Shown here one piece after another: positions 35,778-44,779 of a stretch of 64,000 nt of DNA. This DNA comes from Pedobacter ghigonis. Its GTDB lineage: Bacteria; Bacteroidota; Bacteroidia; Sphingobacteriales; Sphingobacteriaceae. Position 1 is the stretch's first letter. Every line of letters starts with the position of its first letter. A program made the position numbers and the translations under genes. Location of the stretch: contig NZ_CAESCM010000005.1 in the NCBI RefSeq assembly GCF_903166585.1, positions 248,001-312,000 of the forward strand. Reading direction: 5' to 3'. Below the pieces are notes generated by a model. That model was not told the DNA's origin and made no database searches. It was given only the letters and a program-made list of their open reading frames with translations.

Positions 35778-36239
35778 ATGGAAGATTTAGAACAAGAAGT
35801 GCCGCAGGAGGTAAAATTAATCGTTACCGAAGAAATGCGGAGCTACCTTTACGATATTACGAAATGGGCCAAATTCTTATCAATTGTCGGTTTTGTATTC
35901 GCTGCTTTCATTATTTTGGCTGCATTAAGTATACCATCAATTATTTCGAGCAATCCGGGCTTGGCAAAACAGTTTGCGCCATTGGGGCAGGGAGGTGCAA
36001 CCATTGTAACCGTGGTTTATTTGCTGCTGGGTTTGTTTTATTTCTATCCAAGCATATTATTGTTCAGACTGGCCAATAAAGGCAAACAAGGCGTATTGTT
36101 TGGAGATCAGGAAAGTTTAGATACCGCAATACTGAGTTTAAAATCCCTTTTTAAGTTTTGGGGAATTATGACCATTGCCATAATTGTAGGCTACTTTTTA
36201 TTGGTATTTGTTGTAGGTGCGGGTATGGCTATACGCTAG
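35778..36239 (+). CDS. DUF5362 family membrane protein
   Basis: 153 residues with three or four transmembrane helices (about 35-57, 73-96, 125-150). N-terminal motif RSYLYDITKWAKFLSIVGFV resembles DUF5362 as I recall it. Function unknown. It ends at a bidirectional terminator shared with the convergent PUR-domain gene. Confidence 0.75.
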   Translation: MEDLEQEVPQEVKLIVTEEMRSYLYDITKWAKFLSIVGFVFAAFIILAALSIPSIISSNPGLAKQFAPLGQGGATIVTVVYLLLGLFYFYPSILLFRLANKGKQGVLFGDQESLDTAILSLKSLFKFWGIMTIAIIVGYFLLVFVVGAGMAIR

Positions 36240-36257
36240 AGCGAGGAGCACAGCAAT

Positions 36258-36298
36258 AAAAAAGCCTTTGCAATTTTAATTATGCAAAGGCTTTTTTT
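36258..36298. terminator. Bidirectional terminator
   Basis: AAAGCCTTTGCA pairs perfectly with TGCAAAGGCTTT around a 10-nt AT loop. T-runs flank it on both strands, serving the DUF5362 gene and the convergent PUR-domain gene. Confidence 0.9.
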
Positions 36299-36313
36299 GT
36301 GAAATTATATTAC

Positions 36314-36637
36314 TTAGAAAGAAAAATCATCGCCTGGTCTGCTGCTATGTTCTCCGTTTTCTGAATATTCGTAACGTTTTTCAACCACATCCTGATGGGT
36401 TTTGATATAATCAACAGTTTCGTTTAAGCCTTCAGCGAATTTTTCGAAATCTTCTTTGTATAAAAAGATTTTATGTTTTACAAATACACCGTCTTCTAAT
36501 CTTTTCTTGCTTTCGGTAACTGTTAAATAATAATCACCCGATCTCGTAGCCTTCACGTCGAAGAAATAAGTTCTCTTACCTGCTCTAACTTTCTTTGAAA
36601 AAACTTCTTCTCTTTCCTTGTTGTCGAATTCTCCCAT
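36314..36637 (-). CDS. DUF3276 / PUR-alpha-like nucleic-acid-binding protein
   Basis: 107 residues from ATG 36635-36637 (MGEFDNKEREEV). The sequence FSKKVRAGKRTYFFDVKATR, YYLTVTESKK and HKIFLYKEDFEKFAEGL matches DUF3276, a family with the PUR fold that binds single-stranded purine-rich DNA or RNA. C-terminus acidic and Ser-rich. An upstream ATG at 36715 gives an N-terminal extension not seen in the family. It is transcribed after the ABC transporter gene, whose stop is 79 bp upstream, perhaps from its own promoter. Confidence 0.88.
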   Translation of the reverse strand: MGEFDNKEREEVFSKKVRAGKRTYFFDVKATRSGDYYLTVTESKKRLEDGVFVKHKIFLYKEDFEKFAEGLNETVDYIKTHQDVVEKRYEYSENGEHSSRPGDDFSF

Positions 36638-36716
36638 GGTTGGTATTGATGTTGGTTTTTGGTTTCGGTAAATATAAAGCAAATATTTAAAGTTCAAAAT
36701 ACAATTTTGATACAAT

Positions 36717-38507
36717 TTAAATAGTACGGCTTTCTTCCTCTAAAAGTTGGTTGTTATAAAGCTCGGTATAACTGCCATTTTTACTAAGTAATTCATTGTG
36801 TGTGCCTTGTTCAATGATTTTTCCATCATCGAGTACTAAAATTTTATCTGCATTTTTAATTGTAGAAATTCTGTGCGCAATTAAAATACTGGTCTTTCCA
36901 AGCATAATTTTACCCAGGTTTTGTAATATTTCCTCCTCTGTTTTCGTATCAACCGCCGAAAGGCAATCGTCAAATATTAAAATTTTAGGTGATTTGATCA
37001 GGGCGCGGGCTATAGAAACACGCTGTTTTTGTCCGCCAGAGAGCGTAATGCCACGTTCGCCCAGCATGGTTTCGAACTTTTCTTCAAAATCGATAATGTT
37101 GTTATACACCGATGCATTTTTGGCGGCCGTATGCACTTCTTCATCGGTAACGCTATCTAAACCAAAGGCAATGTTGTTTTTAATGGTATCCGAAAACAGG
37201 AAAACTTCCTGTGGTACAAAGCCAATTTGTCCCCGGTAATCTTTCAGGTTAAGCGCCTTAATGTTTTTACTATCTACATCAATCCTGCCATTTTCTACAT
37301 CGTACATCCGCATAATCAGGTTGGCTAATGTAGATTTGCCTGAGCCGGTTTTGCCTATTATGGCTACAAATTCGCCGCTTTTAATTTCAAAACTCACATC
37401 TTTCAAAGCCTCTATTCCAGTGTCAGGGTATGTAAAACTTACCCGGTCAAACTTAATATTGCCCGCTAAAACCCGTTCCTGTGTTTCTTTGGACTGGATA
37501 TCAGATGGGATATCTAAAAATTCATTTATCCGCTTTTGCGATGCAGCTGCCCTTTGGATTAGTGAAGTTACCCAACCCAGCATGGTTACCGGAAAAGTTA
37601 ACTGGTTAATGTAAATGATAAATTCGGCGATATTCCCGGCAGTAATACTGCCATTCATTACCTGTATGCCTCCTACATAAATGGTTAAAATGGTACTTAA
37701 GCCAATTAATAGCAACATAGTGGGGTAAAATAAGGCCGAGACCCTTACTAACCCCATCGAATCCTTTTTGTATGCGTTGCTCTGTATTTCGAACATATTG
37801 CGCGTATAATCTTCGCGCACATACGATTTGATAATCCTGATCCCCGAAAAGCGCTCCTGTACAAAACTCGATAAATCTGATAAACGCTCCTGTATCTTTC
37901 CGCTCTTTTTAAATATAAGTGTGTTTACATAATAAATAATGATAACCAGAAAGGGCAGAGGAAGCAGACAGTAAATGGCCAGTTTGGAGTTTACATCAAA
38001 CATCGACCAGATAATGAGTACCGATAATACAAATGTATTGATGGTGTACATAATGGCCGGGCCCACATACATCCGCACACGGTTTACATCTTCAGTAGCG
38101 CGGTTCATTAAATCGCCGGTATTATTGCGGCGATAAAAGCCTAAGCTCAACTCCTGGTAATGCTGGTAAATGTCGTTTTTCATGTCAAATTCGATATGCC
38201 TCGACATTAAAATAATCGTTTGGCGCATGAAGAATAAAAACAGTCCGCGCAATAAATAAAGGGCAATAACCAGTAAACCAAAATACAGCAGGTTACTGCT
38301 AAAAATATCGTAAATAATGCCTTGACGATTGAAACCTCTAAACAAGTTAAAAATCTGGATGTTTTCGGTGATCAGGTCAACTGCGTAGCCAATTACCTGG
38401 GCGGGTACTACGCCAAAAATATTCGATATTACGACGAAAATACTCCCCGGAATAATCCACCACTTGTATTTTAGAAAGTACTTGTTTAATCGGCTCAGAT
38501 GTTTCAT
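36717..38507 (-). CDS. ABC half-transporter (MsbA/MdlB-like), degenerate catalytic site
   Basis: 596 residues from ATG 38505-38507. Six transmembrane helices (about 15-305), then the nucleotide-binding domain (about 335-585): Walker A GKTGSGKSTL, Q-loop, signature LSGGQKQR, Walker B with D-loop ILIFDDCLSAVD, H-loop AHR. The residue after the Walker B Asp is Asp rather than the usual catalytic Glu, typical of one half of asymmetric heterodimers; no partner gene is adjacent. Likely exports a lipid or drug-like molecule. It precedes the PUR-domain gene on the same strand. Confidence 0.93.
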   Translation of the reverse strand: MKHLSRLNKYFLKYKWWIIPGSIFVVISNIFGVVPAQVIGYAVDLITENIQIFNLFRGFNRQGIIYDIFSSNLLYFGLLVIALYLLRGLFLFFMRQTIILMSRHIEFDMKNDIYQHYQELSLGFYRRNNTGDLMNRATEDVNRVRMYVGPAIMYTINTFVLSVLIIWSMFDVNSKLAIYCLLPLPFLVIIIYYVNTLIFKKSGKIQERLSDLSSFVQERFSGIRIIKSYVREDYTRNMFEIQSNAYKKDSMGLVRVSALFYPTMLLLIGLSTILTIYVGGIQVMNGSITAGNIAEFIIYINQLTFPVTMLGWVTSLIQRAAASQKRINEFLDIPSDIQSKETQERVLAGNIKFDRVSFTYPDTGIEALKDVSFEIKSGEFVAIIGKTGSGKSTLANLIMRMYDVENGRIDVDSKNIKALNLKDYRGQIGFVPQEVFLFSDTIKNNIAFGLDSVTDEEVHTAAKNASVYNNIIDFEEKFETMLGERGITLSGGQKQRVSIARALIKSPKILIFDDCLSAVDTKTEEEILQNLGKIMLGKTSILIAHRISTIKNADKILVLDDGKIIEQGTHNELLSKNGSYTELYNNQLLEEESRTI

Positions 38508-38672
38508 GTTGTACAAACTTAGATAAATTTGTTATTCCATAAGGCATAATTAGTGGTTAAGGATTAAGCTTTAAATAATAATGACACATTTTCTATGCCT
38601 TCAGGGTGAGTAGAGTTGTCAATAATTTTTGTTATAGTTTCGTTAAATACATGTAATAATCGTTTTTTATTC

Positions 38673-38680
38673 TAATTTTG
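38673..38680 (+). promoter_or_regulatory. Promoter -7 box of the amino acid dehydrogenase gene
   Basis: TAATTTTG matches TAnnTTTG exactly, followed by CA, and lies 23 bp upstream of the ATG. No clear -33 element. Confidence 0.6.
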
Positions 38681-38703
38681 CAGCAGGTTATCCGAACGTT
38701 CAT

Positions 38704-39792
38704 ATGCCAGCAAATTCGCAGACAGATTTTTCCATTTTAGATCAATTAAGTGCTTACGGGCATAAAAAGTTGGTTTTTTGCAATGATCCCGATACAGGTT
38801 TAAAAGCAATTATTGCTATACATGATACTACATTAGGCCCGGCTCTGGGTGGTACACGCATGTGGAGTTATGCTACTGAAGGCGAAGCCTTAGAAGATGC
38901 CCTTCGTTTATCGCGCGGAATGACCTACAAAGCTGCCATTACAGGTTTAAACCTGGGCGGGGGTAAAGGAGTAATCATTGGCGATTCGAGAAAAGACAAA
39001 ACAGAAACTTTAATGCGTAGCTATGGCAGGTTTATTAAAAACCTCAATGGCGAATTTATTACTGCTGAGGAAATGGGTACAAACACGCGTGATATGGAAT
39101 ATATCCGCATGGAAACCAATTATGTTACCGGCGTTCCAGAATCAATTGGCGGCGCAGGCAATCCGGCACCATTTACTGCACAAGGTGTATACTTAGGTAT
39201 TAAAGCCAGCGTTAAAGAAGTTTTCGGAACCGATATGCTGGCCGGAAGAACTATAGTTGTACAAGGAATTGGTAATGTAGGCGAACATTTGGTAGCACTT
39301 TTGAGGAAAGAAAATGCCGAAGTTTTGATTAGCGATATCAACCAGGAGCAATTAACTTACGTAGCCCGTAAATACAAGGCAAAACCGATTGAAGCCGATA
39401 AAATTTTTACCACCGAGGCCGATGTTTATGCACCATGTGCAATGGGGGCGACGGTGAACAACAAAACTATTGAAAAAATGAAGTTTTCAATTATTGCAGG
39501 TTCGGCAAACAATCAGTTAAAAGATGAGGTTTTAGATAGCGAATTGCTGTTGAAAAAAGGAATTTTATTTGCACCTGATTATTTAATCAACGCAGGGGGC
39601 TTAATTTCGTGTTATTCAGAACTGACTGGTTTTGGTAAAAAACGAACCGTACAACTTACCGAGAATATCTACGATGCCACGCGTAGTGTGATTAAACTAA
39701 GCAAGGCCGAAAATATCTCAACTAACATTGCTGCAAACCGCATTGCCGAAAAACGGATTGCAGATATTAAAAAAATTAAATCGTCATATTAA
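38704..39792 (+). CDS. Glu/Leu/Phe/Val dehydrogenase (leucine dehydrogenase type)
   Basis: 362 residues. Oxidatively deaminates branched-chain amino acids to 2-oxo acids with NAD+. N-terminal catalytic domain with GGTRMW, K76 and K88 (GGGKGVIIGD, the catalytic Lys motif), and C-terminal Rossmann domain with GIGNVGEHLVALL. Short length and motif spacing fit leucine/valine dehydrogenases rather than glutamate dehydrogenases. It is followed by nusB after 52 bp on the same strand; with the HMG-CoA lyase at 61.6 kb it may serve leucine breakdown. Confidence 0.93.
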   Translation: MPANSQTDFSILDQLSAYGHKKLVFCNDPDTGLKAIIAIHDTTLGPALGGTRMWSYATEGEALEDALRLSRGMTYKAAITGLNLGGGKGVIIGDSRKDKTETLMRSYGRFIKNLNGEFITAEEMGTNTRDMEYIRMETNYVTGVPESIGGAGNPAPFTAQGVYLGIKASVKEVFGTDMLAGRTIVVQGIGNVGEHLVALLRKENAEVLISDINQEQLTYVARKYKAKPIEADKIFTTEADVYAPCAMGATVNNKTIEKMKFSIIAGSANNQLKDEVLDSELLLKKGILFAPDYLINAGGLISCYSELTGFGKKRTVQLTENIYDATRSVIKLSKAENISTNIAANRIAEKRIADIKKIKSSY

Positions 39793-39844
39793 ATCAATAA
39801 TTATTAAAAACAGGTTTTAAAAAACCGCACTCGTTCTTACATTC

Positions 39845-40795
39845 ATGTTAAACAGAAGGCACTTAAGAATCAAAGCTTTGCAAAACATTTTTGCATGGCA
39901 CATGGCAGACAAAAAAGACATTAAAGGTGATTTGAAAACTTTAATGCAAAGCATCGATAGCGTGTACGAAATGTACATCTGGATGTTGTCTTTAATGGTA
40001 GAAGTTACCGAATTTACTGCTAACGACGCTGCAGAGCGTCAGAACAAGTTTATCAAAACAGCTGAGGATATTAATCCGAACATGAAATTGCTGCACAATA
40101 AATTTAGTGTTTTATTGCAGCAAAACCCTGATTATGTGGCTGCTGTTAAAAAGTACAAGGTAGACTGGGGCTTCGATCCTGAAATCCGTAAAACAGTTTA
40201 TAATGCCTTAAAAGCATCAAAAGAATATGCCGATTATCTGGCCGATCCGAACGAAAGTTTAGAATCATCAAAAGATATCATCAAATACATTTTCCGTAAA
40301 ATTATCCTAAAAAGCCAGGCAATTATTCAGGTTTTCGAAGAGAAATTTATCAACTGGCAGGTAGATCATGAGGTGATGAAAGGTATGGTAGCTAAAACCC
40401 TGAAAAACTTTACTTCCGACGATCCGTTTAAAAACAAACTGACCGAAATCAGCGCCGATTGGGTAGAAGACAGCAAATTTGTACAGGATCTTTTTGTGCA
40501 CACCTTGCAAAACGATGCCAAATATCAGGATATGATTGCCGACAGAACCAAAAACTGGGAATCGGAACGTATTGCTTTAATGGATACCATTTTGATGAAA
40601 ATGGCGATCTGCGAGCTGCTCAATTTCCCGTCTATCCCGGTAAAAGTTACCATTAACGAGTACCTTGAACTTTCAAAAGATTACAGTACACCGAAAAGTA
40701 ATTCGTTTATTAACGGTATTTTAGACAAAATTTTAGGCGATCTTAAGAAAAACAACACCATTAAAAAGATCGGCCGCGGATTAATTGAAGATTAA
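39845..40795 (+). CDS. nusB: Transcription antitermination factor NusB
   Basis: 316 residues, about twice the length of proteobacterial NusB but usual for Bacteroidota. The C-terminal half carries the NusB domain (about 165-305: TSDDPFKNKL, IADRTKNWESERIALMDTILMKMAICELL, PVKVTINEYLELSKDYS, SFINGILDKIL). The N-terminal half begins LNRRHLRIKALQNIFAWHM, a NusB-like first helix, followed by an inserted helical region. NusB with NusE binds boxA RNA in rRNA transcription. It starts the run nusB-DUF1573-yajC. Confidence 0.93.
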   Translation: MLNRRHLRIKALQNIFAWHMADKKDIKGDLKTLMQSIDSVYEMYIWMLSLMVEVTEFTANDAAERQNKFIKTAEDINPNMKLLHNKFSVLLQQNPDYVAAVKKYKVDWGFDPEIRKTVYNALKASKEYADYLADPNESLESSKDIIKYIFRKIILKSQAIIQVFEEKFINWQVDHEVMKGMVAKTLKNFTSDDPFKNKLTEISADWVEDSKFVQDLFVHTLQNDAKYQDMIADRTKNWESERIALMDTILMKMAICELLNFPSIPVKVTINEYLELSKDYSTPKSNSFINGILDKILGDLKKNNTIKKIGRGLIED

Positions 40796-40798
40796 AAA

Positions 40799-41257
40799 AT
40801 GAAGAAAATATTTATCCTGGCTATTGCTGCGATTTCATTTACAGCTTGCCGCAATGCAAATAACCAAACTTCAGAAACAGCTTCGGCAGTTTCGGTTGGC
40901 AACGATACTTCAAAAACAGCTAAAGTTGCTCCTGCCGATGCTCCCGTTATCGTGTTCGAACGCGATATTTACGATTTCGGTAAAATAGAGCAGGGCGAAA
41001 AAGTTAAGCACGATTTTAAACTGAAAAACACAGGTAAAAGTCCGCTTATTGTTTCAAATGCAACTGCAACCTGTGGCTGTACCGTTCCTCAGGTGCCTGG
41101 CGAACCAATTTTGCCCGGTAAAGAAGGCATTATCAGCGTAGTATTTAACAGTGAAGGGAAAATGGGGATGCAGGATAAAGTGGTAACCGTTACATCGAAT
41201 GCCAACCCAACCACAACTACCGTACATTTGGTAGGCGAGGTACTGGCTAAAAAATAA
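40799..41257 (+). CDS. DUF1573 lipoprotein
   Basis: 152 residues; lipoprotein signal (MKKIFILAIAAISFTACRN, lipidated C17). The body is one DUF1573 immunoglobulin-like domain (about 55-150: VFERDIYDFGKIEQGEKVKHDFKLKN, split here only by position, then CGCTVP). Function of the family is unknown; found mostly in Bacteroidota, often secreted. It starts 3 bp after nusB and precedes yajC by 79 bp, a gene order I recognise as common in the phylum. Confidence 0.9.
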   Translation: MKKIFILAIAAISFTACRNANNQTSETASAVSVGNDTSKTAKVAPADAPVIVFERDIYDFGKIEQGEKVKHDFKLKNTGKSPLIVSNATATCGCTVPQVPGEPILPGKEGIISVVFNSEGKMGMQDKVVTVTSNANPTTTTVHLVGEVLAKK

Positions 41258-41336
41258 ATTGGCTGATGGTTAGGTAATTTGCCTTTGGCACATTTCTATA
41301 ACCATCAACTACTCACAAAAACAAATAAAACAAGAA

Positions 41337-41657
41337 ATGACATCAACAGTAATTTTACAGGCAGCAGGCGGAGGCAACATGCTAAGTACGATTGTACCAA
41401 TGGTATTAATCATGGTAGTTTTCTACTTCTTCATGATCCGTCCGCAAGTTAAAAAGGCAAAAGATCATAAAAAATTAGTAGCAGAATTAGGTAAAGGTGA
41501 TAAAGTAATTACCACTGCAGGTATTCACGGTAAAATTGTAGATTTAAACGAAACCACTTTCTTAATTGAAGTAGAAAGCGGCGCTAAAATCCGTTTCGAT
41601 AAATCGGCAGTTTCTTTAGATGCTACGAAAGCAGCAATAGCACCAGCTAAAGCTTAA
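41337..41657 (+). CDS. yajC: Preprotein translocase subunit YajC
   Basis: 106 residues; a single N-terminal transmembrane helix (about 14-34, MVLIMVVFYFFMIRPQVKKA) with the conserved FFxIRPQxK boundary, then a small cytoplasmic domain (GDKVITTAGIHGKIVDLNE). YajC associates with SecDF in protein export. It is followed 23 bp later by a terminator. Confidence 0.95.
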   Translation: MTSTVILQAAGGGNMLSTIVPMVLIMVVFYFFMIRPQVKKAKDHKKLVAELGKGDKVITTAGIHGKIVDLNETTFLIEVESGAKIRFDKSAVSLDATKAAIAPAKA

Positions 41658-41680
41658 GCAAAATAACTAAAAATAAAGAG

Positions 41681-41713
41681 CAGTCCCGAAAACTTTCGGG
41701 ACTGTTTTTGTTT
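41681..41713 (+). terminator. Terminator after yajC
   Basis: CAGTCCCGAAA pairs with TTTCGGGACTG around a 2-3-nt loop, followed by TTTTTGTTTT. Ends the nusB-DUF1573-yajC unit. Confidence 0.9.
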
Positions 41714-41779
41714 TACTACATTTGGTTGCGTACATTTTTAGATCAACGGTTTCCGGCTTATATCTAACAATTATTCATT

Positions 41780-42727
41780 ATGCCCTTTATTAGATTAACT
41801 AAAATTGAAAAAAGACGTGTATTTAGCTTATTAGCCTGTTTATTGCTGGCTATAGCTGCATGGCTTTTTATGGCATTGAACAACAAATATATTTACACGG
41901 CTAAAACTGTTCTGGTATTTAAAAATACACCAACCAAAAGGGCGTTTTATCCCTTACAATCAGATACGATAGATTTACAGGTAGAGGGTACGGGATGGCA
42001 ATTGCTTTTTGCACGGTTACGAATCAGTCCGCCGTCGGTTTCTGTTAATTTAAGCCAGCTCAATACCAAAGATTTTATTGTTTTTTCTGATCAGCTGTTT
42101 AACATCAACAGGCAATTGGAAAGTACTCAAAAGGTAATTTCGGTTAAGCCCGATACCTTGTATTTCGATTTTACTAAACGAATAGTAAAGAAAGTTCCGG
42201 TAAAACTGATTGATAAACTCGATTTTGTAAAACAATATGGAATTTCGAGCGAAATTATCCTGAACCCTAAATATGTAAAGGTAGCCGGACCGGCTGAAGA
42301 GCTGGCCAAAATAAAAAGCTGGCCTACCGATACACTAAAGCTGGATAAAATACAAGGCAGCAGCACCATTAGGGTAGGATTACAGCACAGCCTTCATAAA
42401 AATGTAAGTATCTATCCTTCTTCTGTTGAGGTGAAACTCCCTGTTGACGAGTTTACCGAAAAAACGATAGAAGTCCCGTTAAAGTTGATAAACAACAGAA
42501 ATTACAATAGCATTAAGCTTTATCCTAAAAAAATTAAAGTTACCTTTCTGGTGGCTTTAAGTAATTACGATCAGGTAGACGATAGTTTTATTACCGCAAC
42601 AGTTGATGCTGATGAATGGCAAAATTTAAAGCACCGACAGTTTACAGTTAAAATAACCCAATTTCCTCATTATTGTAAACTGGTGAGTGTAACGCCCTCC
42701 AAAATAGATTTCATTGTAGAAAAATAA
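41780..42727 (+). CDS. YbbR-like domain protein
   Basis: 315 residues with one N-terminal membrane anchor (about 17-33, LLACLLLAIAAWLFMAL), then a mainly beta extracytoplasmic part holding YbbR-type repeats (VPVKLIDKLDFVKQYGI; ILNPKYVKVAGPAEEL; IEVPLKLINNRNYNSIKL). In Firmicutes YbbR (CdaR) controls a cyclic-di-AMP synthase, but no such gene is adjacent. The stop codon overlaps the coaE start by one base (TAATG), so the two are translationally coupled. Confidence 0.85.
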   Translation: MPFIRLTKIEKRRVFSLLACLLLAIAAWLFMALNNKYIYTAKTVLVFKNTPTKRAFYPLQSDTIDLQVEGTGWQLLFARLRISPPSVSVNLSQLNTKDFIVFSDQLFNINRQLESTQKVISVKPDTLYFDFTKRIVKKVPVKLIDKLDFVKQYGISSEIILNPKYVKVAGPAEELAKIKSWPTDTLKLDKIQGSSTIRVGLQHSLHKNVSIYPSSVEVKLPVDEFTEKTIEVPLKLINNRNYNSIKLYPKKIKVTFLVALSNYDQVDDSFITATVDADEWQNLKHRQFTVKITQFPHYCKLVSVTPSKIDFIVEK

Positions 42728-43344
42728 TGTATAAAGTAGGTATAACAGGTGGTATTGGTAGTGGTAAAACTACTGCATGTAAGGTTTTTGAAGTGCTCGG
42801 AGTTCCTGTATTTTATGCCGATACGGTGGCCAAAGAGATTATGTGTAAAGATGCTGTGCTGGTAGCAGGTATTAAAGCTGCTTTTGGCAATGAAAGTTAT
42901 TTTGAAGACGGTAAACTGAACAATAAGCACATTGCAGGCATTGTTTTTAATAATGAAAAGGCACTCGAACAACTCAATGCGCTCGTACATCCGGCAGTTT
43001 TCCGTGCTTTTGATAGCTGGGAAGCAACCATTCCGTCCGATACTCCTTATACCTTAAAAGAAGCAGCCTTGTTATTCGAAAGCGGTTCTTATAAAATGTG
43101 CGATACGACCATTCTGGTTACAGCCCCTTATGATCTTAAACTGAAAAGGGTAATGCAGCGAGATGGCGTTTCTGCAGAACAGGTTAAAGCCCGCATGGAT
43201 AAGCAGCTTAGTGATGAGGAGAAGTCGAAACTGGCCAACCATTTTATCGCTAATGATGAGCAACAATCCATAATCGAACAGGTTTTAGCTTTACACAAGC
43301 AATTTCTTAAAGCGGCCGAAGCGTTTAAAAGCGCTAAAGCCTAA
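42727..43344 (+). CDS. coaE: Dephospho-CoA kinase
   Basis: 205 residues; phosphorylates dephospho-CoA, the last step of coenzyme A synthesis. P-loop GGIGSGKTT (8-16), substrate region VFYADTVAKEIM, and the LID-type segment RVMQRDGVSAEQVKARM. The ATG overlaps the preceding stop by one base. Start, length and motifs are typical. Confidence 0.95.
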   Translation: MYKVGITGGIGSGKTTACKVFEVLGVPVFYADTVAKEIMCKDAVLVAGIKAAFGNESYFEDGKLNNKHIAGIVFNNEKALEQLNALVHPAVFRAFDSWEATIPSDTPYTLKEAALLFESGSYKMCDTTILVTAPYDLKLKRVMQRDGVSAEQVKARMDKQLSDEEKSKLANHFIANDEQQSIIEQVLALHKQFLKAAEAFKSAKA

Positions 43345-43386
43345 TCTACTTTAATCATATAATCCTTAAATCTTTTTATCTAATTC

Positions 43387-44328
43387 ATGATTTTAGCAGA
43401 TTTTATTACCATTACCCCAACGGGTTTATATTGTGTTTACGGCGATTTTTACCTCGATCCGCAACAACCCGTAAAAGAAGCGGTAGTTTCTCATGCTCAC
43501 GGCGATCATGCCATAGGTGGAAGCCAAAATGTGTATTGTACAGCGGCTACCGAAGCCTTTATGAAACACCGTTACCGTAAATTCGCTGCTGTTGATTTTT
43601 ACGTTAAAGCTTATCACCAGTCGTTTAAAATAAAAGAAGTAACCATTACTTTCTATTCTGCCGGACATATTTTAGGTTCTGCACAGGTTTTAATGGAATA
43701 TAAGGGTGTTAAATACCTCTATACGGGCGATTATAAAATAGAACCCGATGACACTTGTGAGCCTTTCGAATTTGTTAAGGCCGATGTGCTGATTACCGAG
43801 AGTACTTTTGCCAATCCGGATACCAAACACCCTTCGGCAGTAGAAGAAATTAAAAAGCTAAATTTAACCAATGCCAATATTATGCTGGGTGCTTATGCCC
43901 TGGGCAAAAGTCAGCGTATTATCCAGTTGTTGAGCGAATATTGCCCCACTAAAAATGTGATGGTGCACCACAGTATAATGCCTTTTGTTAAAATTTATGA
44001 AGATTATGGTATGAAACTGGGTAATTACAAAATGTACGACCGCAAAGCGATGAAAAATAACCACGAGCATCAGGTATATATTGTACCGCCAATGGTTTTT
44101 CACAGCTACCATAAAGCCATTAACGTGGTGAGGGCCTTTGCTTCGGGCTGGAAAAACCTGCAACAGCAGAACGGTATAGCACTCTACATTTCTGACCACG
44201 CCGATTGGGAAGCCATTTTAGAAACCATTGAAAAGGTAGAACCACAGCAGGTATGGACTTTACATGGCGACGGTAAGCAGCTAAAAGATTATTTTGAAGG
44301 TAAGCTGGAAGTTAAAATACTTAATTAA
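43387..44328 (+). CDS. Ligase-associated DNA exonuclease (MBL/beta-CASP-like)
   Basis: 313 residues; a metallo-beta-lactamase-fold nuclease of the mRNA 3'-end-processing-factor-like group named for linkage to ATP-dependent DNA ligase. Metal motif SHAHGDHAIGG near residue 37, YTGDYKIEPDD near 118, ESTFANPD, and late SDHADWEAI. In many Bacteroidota this gene sits with a DNA ligase and a DEXH helicase; here those partners are absent and it follows coaE after 42 bp. DNA repair is the likely role. Confidence 0.88.
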   Translation: MILADFITITPTGLYCVYGDFYLDPQQPVKEAVVSHAHGDHAIGGSQNVYCTAATEAFMKHRYRKFAAVDFYVKAYHQSFKIKEVTITFYSAGHILGSAQVLMEYKGVKYLYTGDYKIEPDDTCEPFEFVKADVLITESTFANPDTKHPSAVEEIKKLNLTNANIMLGAYALGKSQRIIQLLSEYCPTKNVMVHHSIMPFVKIYEDYGMKLGNYKMYDRKAMKNNHEHQVYIVPPMVFHSYHKAINVVRAFASGWKNLQQQNGIALYISDHADWEAILETIEKVEPQQVWTLHGDGKQLKDYFEGKLEVKILN

Positions 44329-44347
44329 TAATGATGAAATGATGGTA

Positions 44348-44571
44348 TTTTGAATGATAGCATCTTAAGATAATTCCCAAATTCATTCATTCAATTAGTA
44401 ATTATAGCATGTTAGAATTTTGAATGAGAGAATATTAAGGCAGGTACTAAAATCAATCAATCAATCAATTATTAATTATAGCATATTAGAATTTTGAATG
44501 AGAAAATATTAAGGCAGGTATAAAATTAATCAATCACTAATTCAATCATTTACCCATTCAAAATTACCCAA
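44348..44571. repeat. Three direct repeats of about 70-74 bp
   Basis: Units share TTTTGAATGA at 44348, 44418 and 44492. The last two are nearly identical (TAATTATAGCAT, then GAATATTAAGGCAGGTA) with 74-bp period; the first is degraded. A short (AATC)4 run sits at 44451-44469. The repeats lead directly into the DUF5522 gene. Confidence 0.75.
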
Positions 44572-44715
44572 ATGAAAGAAGGCGAAGACTTTTATTTTAA
44601 CGAAGCAGGCTTAATGGTTTTTACCGAAGCTTACCATTTAAAGCGTGGTTCATGTTGTAAAAATAAGTGCAAGCACTGCCCATGGGGTTTTGGAAAGAAA
44701 AAAGAGAAGAAATAG
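44572..44715 (+). CDS. DUF5522 small Cys-rich protein
   Basis: 47 residues, ATG 44572 to TAG 44715. The core FTEAYHLKRGSCCKNKCKHC-PW matches the DUF5522 pattern as I recall it: a CC-x3-C-x2-C cluster followed by Pro-Trp that could bind a metal ion. Basic C-terminus. It lies 243 bp after the exonuclease gene on the same strand. Function unknown. Confidence 0.85.
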   Translation: MKEGEDFYFNEAGLMVFTEAYHLKRGSCCKNKCKHCPWGFGKKKEKK

Positions 44716-44779
44716 TGCAGTTTAACAATTCACAGTAAACAGTTTGGAATTAGCAGCTTATCGTACGGAACTTTTTATC

